From the NCBI GenBank assembly GCA_905373705.1, contig CAJPUA010000027.1:1-8627 (forward strand): a DNA stretch of 8,627 nucleotides, written 5' to 3'. The notes beneath the pieces were generated by a model. That model was not told the DNA's origin and ran no database searches. It saw nothing but the letters and a program-made list of their open reading frames with translations. This stretch comes from an uncultured Schwartzia sp. (GTDB lineage Bacteria > Bacillota > Negativicutes > Selenomonadales > Selenomonadaceae). Within the stretch, counting starts at the first letter, position 1. Each line of letters starts with the position of its first letter. Positions 1-7,030 of this stretch are shown here, piece after piece. Both the position numbers and the translations under genes were made by a program.

Positions 1-317
1 TTCCGGGGCTGGAAACGGCGGTGGGGGTACTTTTAACGGAGCTGTATCATTCGGGAAAGCTCGATCTTAATACGTTAATTTCCAAACTGACGGCGGAACC
101 AGCGCGCTTATTGGGACTAGATGTTGGAACCTTGGCTGCGGGCAGCCGGGCGGATATTGTCATATTGGATCCCGAGCGGGAATGGACGGTGGACGAGCGT
201 GCTTTTTATACGCGCGGCACCCATTCGCCGTTTGTCGGACGACGCCTGAAGGGGCGAGCCGTGCTGACGATGGTCGGCGGCAAGGTCGTCATGCGGGACG
301 GAAAAATTATCGAGTAA
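1..317 (+). CDS. pyrC: Dihydroorotase, C-terminal part (5' end outside window)
   Basis: This is the last 104 residues of dihydroorotase, the amidohydrolase-family enzyme that cyclises N-carbamoyl-L-aspartate to L-dihydroorotate in the cytoplasm (third step to UMP). The first full codon is at 3 and the stop is TAA at 315-317. The fragment opens with PGLETAVGVLLTEL, the family's conserved (G)LETA segment just after the last metal/substrate loop. It continues through the C-terminal composite domain: GLDVGTLAAGSRADIVILD, then FYTRGTHSPFVGRRLKG, matching the dihydroorotase 'S-x-N-(S/T)-P-F-x-G' element, and VGGKVVMRDG near the end. The HxH metal ligands, the carboxylated Lys and the catalytic Asp lie upstream of the window and cannot be checked. 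Only 15 nt separate it from carA, so it belongs to the same operon. A related amidohydrolase (hydantoinase, allantoinase) is possible from the tail alone, but the pyrimidine context makes PyrC much more likely. Confidence 0.93.
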   Translation, partial: PGLETAVGVLLTELYHSGKLDLNTLISKLTAEPARLLGLDVGTLAAGSRADIVILDPEREWTVDERAFYTRGTHSPFVGRRLKGRAVLTMVGGKVVMRDGKIIE

Positions 318-318
318 A

Positions 319-326
319 GGGGAGGG
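319..326 (+). promoter_or_regulatory. Ribosome binding site that fixes the TTG start of carA
   Basis: A purine-rich GGGGAGGG lies 6 nt before the TTG at 333, an ideal Shine-Dalgarno spacing. It begins right after the pyrC stop codon. No ATG or GTG in the carA frame is as well placed, and translation from this TTG gives the canonical CarA N-terminus (MNGKLLLEDG), so the TTG start is well supported. Confidence 0.75.
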
Positions 327-332
327 AGTCGA

Positions 333-1397
333 TTGAACGGGAAACTGCTTCTGGAAGACGGCGCCGCGTTCGCGGGACGTTTGCTCAATCCGGCCCAAAC
401 GGTCGGCGAGGTTGTCTTTAATACGGGCATGACGGGGTACCAAGAGATTTTGACTGATCCTTCTTATTGTCGTCAGATCGTGGTTTTGACCTATCCTCTC
501 GTGGGAAATTACGGGATCGCGGAGTGCTTCATGCAGTCGCGACGTTCCTTTGTAAACGGCTTCGTTATCGGCGAGCTGTGCGATCATCCGAGCAGCTGGC
601 AAATGGAAGAAAGTCTCGGCGATTTTTTGACGAAAGAAGCGATACCTTGCCTTTACGATGTGGATACACGGGCGGTAACTCGTCATATTCGCTCCGCGGG
701 AGCGATGAAAGGGATTATTGCTGCTGAGAACATGTCGCAAGATGAGATTGATGACCTTTTGGCGGCGCCGTTAAAAAAAGACGTCGTAAAAGAAGCGACG
801 ACGCCCGAAATCTATACGCTGGAAAACGACGGGCCGCGGGTCGTCGTTTGGGATTTTGGCATTAAGAAAAATATTCTTCGTTCTCTGCATAAATGGGGCT
901 GCGATCTGACCGTCGTTCCTGCCGGTACGAGGGCTGAAGAAATTATGGCGCTTCGTCCTGATGGGATATTTCTTTCTAACGGTCCAGGGGATCCCAAGGA
1001 TATTCCGGAAGCCGTCGATAATATTAAAAAAATTCTGGAGAAGAAGCCGATTTTTGGGATATGCCTCGGCCATCAGCTGCTGGCGCTGGCGTTAGGCGCG
1101 GATACCTATAAACTGAAATTCGGACACCGTGGTTCTAACCAGCCGGTAAAAAATCTTCAGACGGGCAGGGTACAGATCACATCACAAAACCACGGATACG
1201 CGGTGGATGAAGCGTCGCTGGAGGGACGTCCTCTGACCGTCACTCACCGGTCAGTCAACGACGGTACTGTCGAGGGACTGCGTCACACGGAGCTGCCTGT
1301 TTTTTCCGTGCAGTTTCATCCTGAAGCGGCGCCGGGATCGGACGATAATACATATCTTTTCGATCAGTTTATGGATCTGTTGGCGAAAGGGGAGTAA
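333..1397 (+). CDS. carA: Carbamoyl phosphate synthase, small (glutaminase) subunit
   Basis: CarA hydrolyses glutamine and channels ammonia to CarB, supplying nitrogen for carbamoyl phosphate. The protein is 354 residues, normal for Bacillota and a little shorter than the E. coli subunit. Residues 1-150 form the CarA-specific N-terminal domain (NTGMTGYQEILTDPSY, YPLVGNYG, then CLYDVDTRAVTRHIR). From about 168 comes the class I glutamine amidotransferase domain, with SNGPGDP, the nucleophile Cys244 in FGICLGHQ, QNHGYAV, and the catalytic His329 and Glu331 in QFHPEA. All catalytic residues are present. Translation starts at TTG 333, chosen from the strong ribosome binding site and the family N-terminus. 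The stop codon is 3 nt before carB, so the two subunits are co-translated. Because it sits in the pyrimidine operon, this is probably the pyrimidine-serving enzyme (called PyrAA in Bacillus); whether the genome also has an arginine-specific copy cannot be seen here. Confidence 0.98.
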   Translation: MNGKLLLEDGAAFAGRLLNPAQTVGEVVFNTGMTGYQEILTDPSYCRQIVVLTYPLVGNYGIAECFMQSRRSFVNGFVIGELCDHPSSWQMEESLGDFLTKEAIPCLYDVDTRAVTRHIRSAGAMKGIIAAENMSQDEIDDLLAAPLKKDVVKEATTPEIYTLENDGPRVVVWDFGIKKNILRSLHKWGCDLTVVPAGTRAEEIMALRPDGIFLSNGPGDPKDIPEAVDNIKKILEKKPIFGICLGHQLLALALGADTYKLKFGHRGSNQPVKNLQTGRVQITSQNHGYAVDEASLEGRPLTVTHRSVNDGTVEGLRHTELPVFSVQFHPEAAPGSDDNTYLFDQFMDLLAKGE

Positions 1398-1400
1398 ATT

Positions 1401-4400
1401 GTGCCGAAAAAAGCATACCTCAAAAAAGTTATGGTTATAGGATCCGGTCCTATCATCATCGGGCAGGCGGCAGAATTTGACTACGCCGGTTCCCAAGCCT
1501 GCCGGTCGCTGAAAGAAGAAGGGTTGGAAGTCGTTCTCGTTAATAGTAATCCCGCCACGATCATGACGGATACGCATATCGCCGATCGGGTCTACATCGA
1601 GCCTTTGACGGTCGATTTTTTAGAAGCGATCATCAATAAAGAACGCCCCGAAGGGCTTTTGGCGACTTTAGGCGGTCAGGCGGGACTTAATCTCGCGGTT
1701 CAGCTCGCGGAAAAGGGGATATTGGAAAAGTACGGTGTCGAGCTTCTTGGCACTTCGCTGGAAGCGATTAAAAAAGCGGAGGATCGTGAGCTTTTTAAGG
1801 AAACTATGCAAAAGCTCGGCGAACCTGTTCCGGAAAGCACGATCGTCGAGGATGTAGAGGCGGCGGTACGTTTTGCCAATACGATCGGCTACCCGATTAT
1901 CGTTCGTCCCGCCTACACGATGGGCGGCACCGGCGGAGGCATTGCCGAGAATGAGGAAGAACTTATTGAAATCGTCATCAAGGGGCTCAAGTACAGCATG
2001 ATCGGTCAGGTGCTGATTGAGCGCAGTGTTGCCGGTTGGAAAGAGATTGAGTATGAAGTCATGCGCGACGGCAACGATAATTGCATCACCGTCTGCAATA
2101 TGGAAAACGTTGATCCCGTAGGCGTCCATACCGGCGACAGTATCGTCGTCGCCCCTACGCAGACGCTGACTGATCGGGAGGCGCAAATGCTGCGAACCGC
2201 CAGCCTGCGAATTATCCGGGAACTTGGTATTGAAGGCGGATGTAACGCTCAGTACGCGCTTGATCCGGACAGCGAGCGGTACTACGTCATCGAAGTCAAT
2301 CCCCGGGTGAGCCGTTCGTCAGCTTTGGCCTCGAAAGCGACCGGGTATCCCATTGCCAAGGTATCGGCAAAGATCGCGATCGGTTACACGCTGGACGAGA
2401 TCACCAACGCGGTCACGCAAAAGACGAAAGCCTGCTTTGAACCGGCCATCGACTACTGCGTAGTGAAGTTCCCACGCTGGCCTTTCGATAAGTTTATTTA
2501 CGCCGATCACACGCTGGGGACGCAGATGAAAGCGACGGGCGAAGTCATGTCCATAGATCGCCGCTTTGAAGGAGCGCTGCTAAAAGCTGTTCGTTCGCTG
2601 GAAATTGGCGTTCATCGGCTGCACCTGGAGGCGATGGATAGCTGGGATGACGCTCGGGTGAAGAAAAATCTTGCCCGGATCAATGATCAGCGGCTTTTTG
2701 TCATTGCGGAAGCACTGCGCCGGGGGATCAGCGGCGTCAAGGAGATTCATGACATCACCAAGATCGACGAATGGTTCGTTGAAAAAATAAAAAATATCGT
2801 CGATATGGAGAAACGGATCGTCCGTGAGGAGCTTACGCCCCGTCTCATGCGCGCTGCAAAAAATATCGGTCTCGCCGATATTTCCATCGCCGAACTTACG
2901 GGAAAAACCGTCGACGAGATCAGGACGCGGCGCAAGACCATGAATATCCTGCCCTGCTACAAGATGGTCGATACCTGCGCCGCCGAGTTTGAGGCGGCGA
3001 CGCCGTATTATTATTCTACTTTCCAGGCGCAGGAAAATGAGGCGACGCCGTCGCCGCGGCGCAAGGTGCTTGTTTTAGGCTCGGGACCGATACGGATCGG
3101 ACAGGGGGTGGAGTTTGACTACTGCTCGGTTCACTCGGTCTGGGCGCTCCGTGAAATGGGCATAGAGGCCATTATTATCAACAATAATCCCGAGACGGTC
3201 AGCACAGATTTTGATATTTCGGACCGGCTCTATTTTGAACCGTTGACTACGGAAGACGTCTTGAACGTCATCGACCAGGAAAATCCCGAGGGCGTGATTG
3301 TCCAGTTCGGCGGACAGACGGCGATCAATCTGGCGGCGTCGCTCCAAAAAGCGGGAGTCAGAATTTTCGGGACGGCAGTGGACGATATCGACCGCGCCGA
3401 AGATCGCGAGCGGTTTGACGAGGTTTTGAAAGAAACGCAGATTCCGCGCCCGCAGGGGGTCAGCGTGACGACGGTGGAAGAAGCTTTTCAAGGCGCGGCG
3501 GCGATTGGCTACCCCGTTATGGTGCGCCCTTCCTATGTGCTGGGAGGGCGGGCGATGGAGATCGTTTATAATGAGGAGGAACTGCGCGATTACATGAGCC
3601 GCGCCGTTAAGGTGACGCCCGATCATCCCGTTCTCGTCGATCGCTATATGGAGGGGACGGAGGTCGAGGTCGACGCCATCGCTGACGGTACGGATGTCGT
3701 GATCCCGGGGATCATGGAGCATGTAGAGCGGGCGGGGGTTCACTCCGGCGACAGCATCGCCGTCTACCCGCCGCAGACTCTTTCTTCCAAGGTTATTTAT
3801 ACTATCATCGACTATACGAAGCGACTGGCGCTTAATCTCCACGTTAAGGGACTTTTGAATATTCAATACGTCGTCATCAGCGATGAAGTGTACGTCATTG
3901 AGGTTAATCCCCGTTCCAGCCGCACGGTGCCGTTTTTAAGCAAGATTACCGATCTTCGGATGGTTAATATCGCCACCCGGGTCGCCATGGGAGAAACGCT
4001 TAAAGAGCAGGGATTAAAGTCCGGGCTGGTGCCGCCGCGTCCTTATGTCGCCGTAAAAGCGCCGGTATTTTCTTTCTCGAAAATGCAGGATGTGGATATT
4101 TCCCTTGGGCCGGAGATGAAATCGACGGGCGAAGTCATGGGCATTGACTATCATTACGCCCGGGCGCTTTACAAGGCCATTACCGGCATGGGCATGAATG
4201 TTCCCACCGAGGGGCGATTGCTGTTTACTGTCGCCGACAAGGATAAAGAAGAAATGAAACAGCTCGCTAAGGCGTTTTCTGATCTGGGGTTTCAGTTAGT
4301 GGCGACGGAAGGAACCGCGAAAACGATCCGCTCGCTGGGGATCGATGCCGATATTGTCGGCAAGGTTCACGAGCGCAGCACCGACATTATCCAAATGATT

Positions 4401-4628
4401 AAATCCGGGCAGATCCAGATGGTCATCAATACGCTGACGCAGGGGAAACATTCCGCGAAAGATGGTTTCAAGATCCGGCGCGCGACGGTGGAACATGGCA
4501 TTGCCTGCCTTACGTCGCTGGATACGGCGTGGGAAGTGCTTCGCGTTCTATCCTTCATGCGAGAGCGAAGGCTCGTCTATGTGCTGGCGCTTCAAGACTA
4601 TGTGGGCGGCGGTGATGGTCTTGCGTAA
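1401..4628 (+). CDS. carB: Carbamoyl phosphate synthase, large (ammonia) subunit
   Basis: CarB uses two ATP to make carbamoyl phosphate from bicarbonate and ammonia delivered by CarA. The 1075-residue length is full. Its duplicated structure is plain. The first half (about 1-400, carboxyphosphate synthesis) opens with KVMVIGSGPIIIGQ at 9-22 and contains Arg129, Arg169 in VRPAYTMGGTGGG, and EVNPRVSRSSALASKATG. An oligomerisation region follows (about 400-550). The second half (about 550-930, carbamoyl phosphate synthesis) has KVLVLGSGPIRIGQ from 555, Arg709 in VRPSYVLGGRAMEI, and EVNPRSSRTVPFLSK. The last part (about 933-1050) is the MGS-like allosteric domain, with Thr969, Thr972 and Asn1010 in VINTL. 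By family knowledge this domain binds effectors such as UMP; which one applies here is inference. The start is GTG at 1401 with AAAGGGGAG ending 6 nt upstream. The 3' end overlaps pyrK. Confidence 0.98.
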   Translation: MPKKAYLKKVMVIGSGPIIIGQAAEFDYAGSQACRSLKEEGLEVVLVNSNPATIMTDTHIADRVYIEPLTVDFLEAIINKERPEGLLATLGGQAGLNLAVQLAEKGILEKYGVELLGTSLEAIKKAEDRELFKETMQKLGEPVPESTIVEDVEAAVRFANTIGYPIIVRPAYTMGGTGGGIAENEEELIEIVIKGLKYSMIGQVLIERSVAGWKEIEYEVMRDGNDNCITVCNMENVDPVGVHTGDSIVVAPTQTLTDREAQMLRTASLRIIRELGIEGGCNAQYALDPDSERYYVIEVNPRVSRSSALASKATGYPIAKVSAKIAIGYTLDEITNAVTQKTKACFEPAIDYCVVKFPRWPFDKFIYADHTLGTQMKATGEVMSIDRRFEGALLKAVRSLEIGVHRLHLEAMDSWDDARVKKNLARINDQRLFVIAEALRRGISGVKEIHDITKIDEWFVEKIKNIVDMEKRIVREELTPRLMRAAKNIGLADISIAELTGKTVDEIRTRRKTMNILPCYKMVDTCAAEFEAATPYYYSTFQAQENEATPSPRRKVLVLGSGPIRIGQGVEFDYCSVHSVWALREMGIEAIIINNNPETVSTDFDISDRLYFEPLTTEDVLNVIDQENPEGVIVQFGGQTAINLAASLQKAGVRIFGTAVDDIDRAEDRERFDEVLKETQIPRPQGVSVTTVEEAFQGAAAIGYPVMVRPSYVLGGRAMEIVYNEEELRDYMSRAVKVTPDHPVLVDRYMEGTEVEVDAIADGTDVVIPGIMEHVERAGVHSGDSIAVYPPQTLSSKVIYTIIDYTKRLALNLHVKGLLNIQYVVISDEVYVIEVNPRSSRTVPFLSKITDLRMVNIATRVAMGETLKEQGLKSGLVPPRPYVAVKAPVFSFSKMQDVDISLGPEMKSTGEVMGIDYHYARALYKAITGMGMNVPTEGRLLFTVADKDKEEMKQLAKAFSDLGFQLVATEGTAKTIRSLGIDADIVGKVHERSTDIIQMIKSGQIQMVINTLTQGKHSAKDGFKIRRATVEHGIACLTSLDTAWEVLRVLSFMRERRLVYVLALQDYVGGGDGLA

Positions 4629-5382
4629 AGAGGCGCTGGATGCGGAAATTATCAGCAACCGAGCGGTCGCTTCAGATATTTACCGGTTGGAGGCAAGGGG
4701 GGCGTTATTCGCTCAAGCAGCGCTTCCCGGGCAGTTTTTGCAGGTGTATATCAATAAGCCCGATCTCTTTTTGCGGCGGCCGCTGGGAATTGCCGCAGTC
4801 GACGAGAAAAAAGGTACGATCGCAATGTATTACCGGGTGATAGGCAAAGGAACAGCGGCGCTCGCCCGCATGAAGGCAGGCGAGGTCGTGAATTGCCTTG
4901 GTCCTTTGGGAAATGGTTTTTCGCTGGCCGCGTCGCGTCCGCTCCTCATCGGCGGAGGGATGGGATTAGCGCCGCTTCTCTTTTTAGCGCAGCGTTTCTT
5001 GGGAAAAGCTGCCGTTTTGATCGGAGGGCGGAATAAGGCGGAGGTTTTTTGGACAGATTTTTTCGCGCCTCTGACCCGACATGTTTTTATAACAACTGAC
5101 GACGGATCGGCGGGGAAGAAGGGATTTACGACGTCGCTCCTCCCTGTGCTTTTACAGGAATATCGGTTTGATGCCTTGTACGCCTGCGGGCCGGAAATTA
5201 TGATGAAAAAAATTGCGACGATCGCCGCCGAGGAAGCGGTCCCTTGTCAGGTATCCCTGGAACGTCGTATGGCCTGCGGTTTGGGCGCATGTCTTTCCTG
5301 CGTTATCGACGCCAAGGACGGCGGGCGGAAAAAAGTGTGTCAGGACGGTCCGGTTTTTTGGGCGCAGGAGGTGTTTGGGTGA
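4615..5382 (+). CDS. pyrK: Dihydroorotate dehydrogenase B, electron transfer (FAD/2Fe-2S) subunit
   Basis: PyrK moves electrons from PyrD's FMN through a 2Fe-2S cluster and FAD to NAD+, letting dihydroorotate oxidation reduce NAD+ in the cytoplasm. At 255 residues it has normal length. A ferredoxin-reductase-like FAD barrel comes first (LPGQFLQVY; flavin motif RRPLGI at 54-59). The nucleotide-binding domain follows (IGGGMGLAP at 112-120; CGPEIMM from 191). The C-terminal cluster loop has Cys221, Cys226, Cys229 and Cys242 in a C-x4-C-x2-C-x12-C pattern, after SLERRMA. All four ligands are present. The motif usually reads RP-x-S; here Gly58 replaces the Ser. The start is uncertain: ATG 4615 is chosen, overlapping carB by 14 nt, but TTG 4621 has a GGTGAT 4 nt upstream, and ATG 4600 and GTG 4612 are also in frame. 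The frame stays open back to ATG 4462, but that stretch is carB sequence. Confidence 0.95.
   Translation: MVLRKEALDAEIISNRAVASDIYRLEARGALFAQAALPGQFLQVYINKPDLFLRRPLGIAAVDEKKGTIAMYYRVIGKGTAALARMKAGEVVNCLGPLGNGFSLAASRPLLIGGGMGLAPLLFLAQRFLGKAAVLIGGRNKAEVFWTDFFAPLTRHVFITTDDGSAGKKGFTTSLLPVLLQEYRFDALYACGPEIMMKKIATIAAEEAVPCQVSLERRMACGLGACLSCVIDAKDGGRKKVCQDGPVFWAQEVFG
5366..5373 (+). promoter_or_regulatory. Ribosome binding site that fixes the start of pyrD
   Basis: AGGAGGTG, a nearly full match to the 16S anti-Shine-Dalgarno, lies inside the end of pyrK, 8 nt before ATG 5382 and 5 nt before an in-frame GTG at 5379. It excludes the longer reading frame that reaches back to ATG 5244 within pyrK. The ATG is preferred, but GTG 5379 (one extra residue) cannot be ruled out. 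Confidence 0.8.
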
Positions 5383-6296
5383 TGGGGGACGAACGGCTGG
5401 CGACGAATATTGCCGGGATTGCGATGCGTACCCCGGTGCTCACAGCGTCGGGGACCTTTGGCTTTGGGGAGGAATTTACCGATTTCGTCGATCTCAGTCG
5501 TCTGGGCGCGGTCGTCGTCAAAGGGACGACGCTTTATCCTCGGCGTGGCAACGATGGCGTGCGGATAGCGGAGACGCCGTCAGGGATGCTGAATTGTATC
5601 GGGCTGGAAAACCCCGGCGTGGAGTTTTTTTTGCACGATATTTTGCCGCGCGTTTCGCGCTATGGGATGAATATTATCGTTAATATTTCCGGCAGCAGCG
5701 CCGAAGAGTATGGGATTTTAGCAAAAAAACTTGACGTTTCAGGAATCGCCGGAATCGAGCTGAATGTTTCCTGTCCGAATGTAAAAGAGGGAGGAATCAT
5801 TTTCGGCACTTCACCGGAAGCGGTGCGTTCGGTTGTGCAGGCGGCGAAGGCAAATACAAAAAAACCAGTCATTCTTAAATTGTCGCCGAACATCACCGAT
5901 ATTGTGCCGATTGCGCAGGCGGCGGAGGCTGCGGGAGCCGACGCGTTGTCGCTCATCAATACGCTTTTGGGACTAGCCGTTGATATTCATAGCCGTCGCC
6001 CGGTTCTGGGAAATATTACTGGCGGCTTGTCTGGACCCGCTGTTAAGCCGGTTGCCTTGCGGCTTGTCTGGCAGACGGCACAGGCGGTGAATATCCCGAT
6101 CATCGGCATGGGCGGGATCATGACGGCTGACGACGCCGTCGAGTTTTTCTTAGCGGGCGCTTCGGCGGTCGCCGTCGGTACGGCGAATTTTATTGATCCG
6201 ACGGGGACGGAAAAAATTATTCAGGGAATCGACGACTATTTGGTTCGCTATCAGGTGCAAAATATTAAAGATCTCGTCGGAAAAATGGAAATATAG
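5382..6296 (+). CDS. pyrD: Dihydroorotate dehydrogenase, class 1B catalytic subunit
   Basis: PyrD is the FMN-containing TIM-barrel enzyme oxidising dihydroorotate to orotate. It is 304 residues from ATG 5382, the usual class 1B length. Motifs in order are TASGTFGFGEEF near residue 21, Lys47 in VVKGTT, PSGMLNCIGLENPG around 66-79 (substrate contacts), the catalytic base Cys131 in LNVSCPNVKEGG, Lys166 in LKLSPN (FMN contact), and the C-terminal phosphate-binding segments GMGGI and AVGTANF. A catalytic Cys rather than Ser marks class 1, and pyrK immediately upstream marks subclass 1B, which forms a PyrD2PyrK2 complex reducing NAD+. There is no N-terminal membrane segment, so it is not the quinone-linked class 2 enzyme. 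The start codon shares its first base with the last base of the pyrK TGA, which suggests translational coupling for equal subunit supply. Confidence 0.97.
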   Translation: MGDERLATNIAGIAMRTPVLTASGTFGFGEEFTDFVDLSRLGAVVVKGTTLYPRRGNDGVRIAETPSGMLNCIGLENPGVEFFLHDILPRVSRYGMNIIVNISGSSAEEYGILAKKLDVSGIAGIELNVSCPNVKEGGIIFGTSPEAVRSVVQAAKANTKKPVILKLSPNITDIVPIAQAAEAAGADALSLINTLLGLAVDIHSRRPVLGNITGGLSGPAVKPVALRLVWQTAQAVNIPIIGMGGIMTADDAVEFFLAGASAVAVGTANFIDPTGTEKIIQGIDDYLVRYQVQNIKDLVGKMEI

Positions 6297-6310
6297 GATG
6301 GGGGATTTTT

Positions 6311-7030
6311 ATGGCCGATCGCCGCTTGATTGTCGCCTTGGATGTCCGTTCGCTGGAGGAAGCGAAAAAATTAGTGGAAACACTGGGGGAAACGGTAAAT
6401 TTTTATAAAGTGGGCATGGAGCTTTTTTATCGCGTAGGATCGTCCGTGCTGCGCTATCTTACCGCACAGGGAAAAGAAGTTTTTCTCGATCTGAAGCTCC
6501 ATGATATTCCTAATACTGTGGCGGAGGGGCTGTGCTCTCTCATGGATGAAAAAGTTTCCCTGCTCAATGTTCACGCTTCAGGCGGTTATATGATGATGAA
6601 AACCGCGGCAAAGCGCCTCAAGGAAGAAGCGACGCGCCGCGGTATTTCCGCGCCAAGGATTATCGCTGTAACGGTTTTGACGAGTCTTGGGGAAGCGGAA
6701 TGGCGCGAGATGGGGCAGACCGAGCCGATCGCTGAGAAAGTCGTTCGACTGGCTAAATTAGCGCAAAGAGCCGGCCTCGACGGCGTTGTAGCGTCGCCGC
6801 AAGAAGCCGCTGCGATACGCCGCGCGTGTGGTAATGATTTTATTATCGTAACGCCGGGCATACGGCCGTTAGAAGCAACTCCAGACGATCAAAGCCGGGT
6901 CGCCTCTCCGGCGGAGGCGTTGCGAAACGGTGCTACCCATCTAGTCGTTGGCCGCCCCATCCGCACCGCCGATAATCCGCGCGCTGCGGCGCAGGCGATC
7001 CTTGAGGAAATGAGAGGAGATATAGCATGA
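6311..7030 (+). CDS. pyrF: Orotidine 5'-phosphate decarboxylase
   Basis: PyrF decarboxylates OMP to UMP, the last step of the pathway, without a cofactor. The 239-residue protein is the standard short group-I bacterial form. Substrate and catalytic residues visible are Asp11 in VALDV, Lys33 in FYKVGMELF, and the signature DLKLHDIPNT with Asp60, Lys62, His64 and Asp65 (the charged Asp-Lys-Asp network). Further on come NVHASGG, VTVLTS, TPGIRP and the phosphate-binding Gly214-Arg215 in VVGRPI. It starts at ATG 6311 behind a GGGGGA at 6300-6305, 14 nt after the pyrD stop. It ends in an ATGA four-base overlap with pyrE, so the two final enzymes of UMP synthesis are coupled in translation. Nothing is missing or unusual. 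Confidence 0.98.
   Translation: MADRRLIVALDVRSLEEAKKLVETLGETVNFYKVGMELFYRVGSSVLRYLTAQGKEVFLDLKLHDIPNTVAEGLCSLMDEKVSLLNVHASGGYMMMKTAAKRLKEEATRRGISAPRIIAVTVLTSLGEAEWREMGQTEPIAEKVVRLAKLAQRAGLDGVVASPQEAAAIRRACGNDFIIVTPGIRPLEATPDDQSRVASPAEALRNGATHLVVGRPIRTADNPRAAAQAILEEMRGDIA

Noticed and set aside
318..332. Possible PyrR attenuator or other regulatory leader within the operon
   Set aside because: Gaps between operon genes are 15 nt or less, too short for an antiterminator/terminator pair. Any such control would lie upstream of pyrC, outside the window.
117..740. Minus-strand open frame of 207 codons across the pyrC-carA junction
   Set aside because: It covers two clearly coding genes on the other strand and shows no family motif.
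3075..3866. Minus-strand open frame of 263 codons opposite carB
   Set aside because: It lies fully inside carB, has no recognisable motif, and looks like the antisense shadow of biased codon use in a well-supported gene.
4462..4614. Upstream extension of pyrK to ATG 4462
   Set aside because: This part of the frame reads through carB codons for its allosteric domain. The extra N-terminal residues resemble nothing in PyrK, and the family's start fits near 4615.
5244..5381. Upstream extension of pyrD to ATG 5244
   Set aside because: It overlaps the codons for PyrK's 2Fe-2S cysteines, and the strong ribosome binding site at 5366-5373 places the start at 5382 (or 5379).
5213..5683. Plus-strand open frame of 156 codons over the end of pyrK and start of pyrD
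   Set aside because: It is a third frame across two real genes, with an Arg-rich composition typical of an out-of-frame reading.
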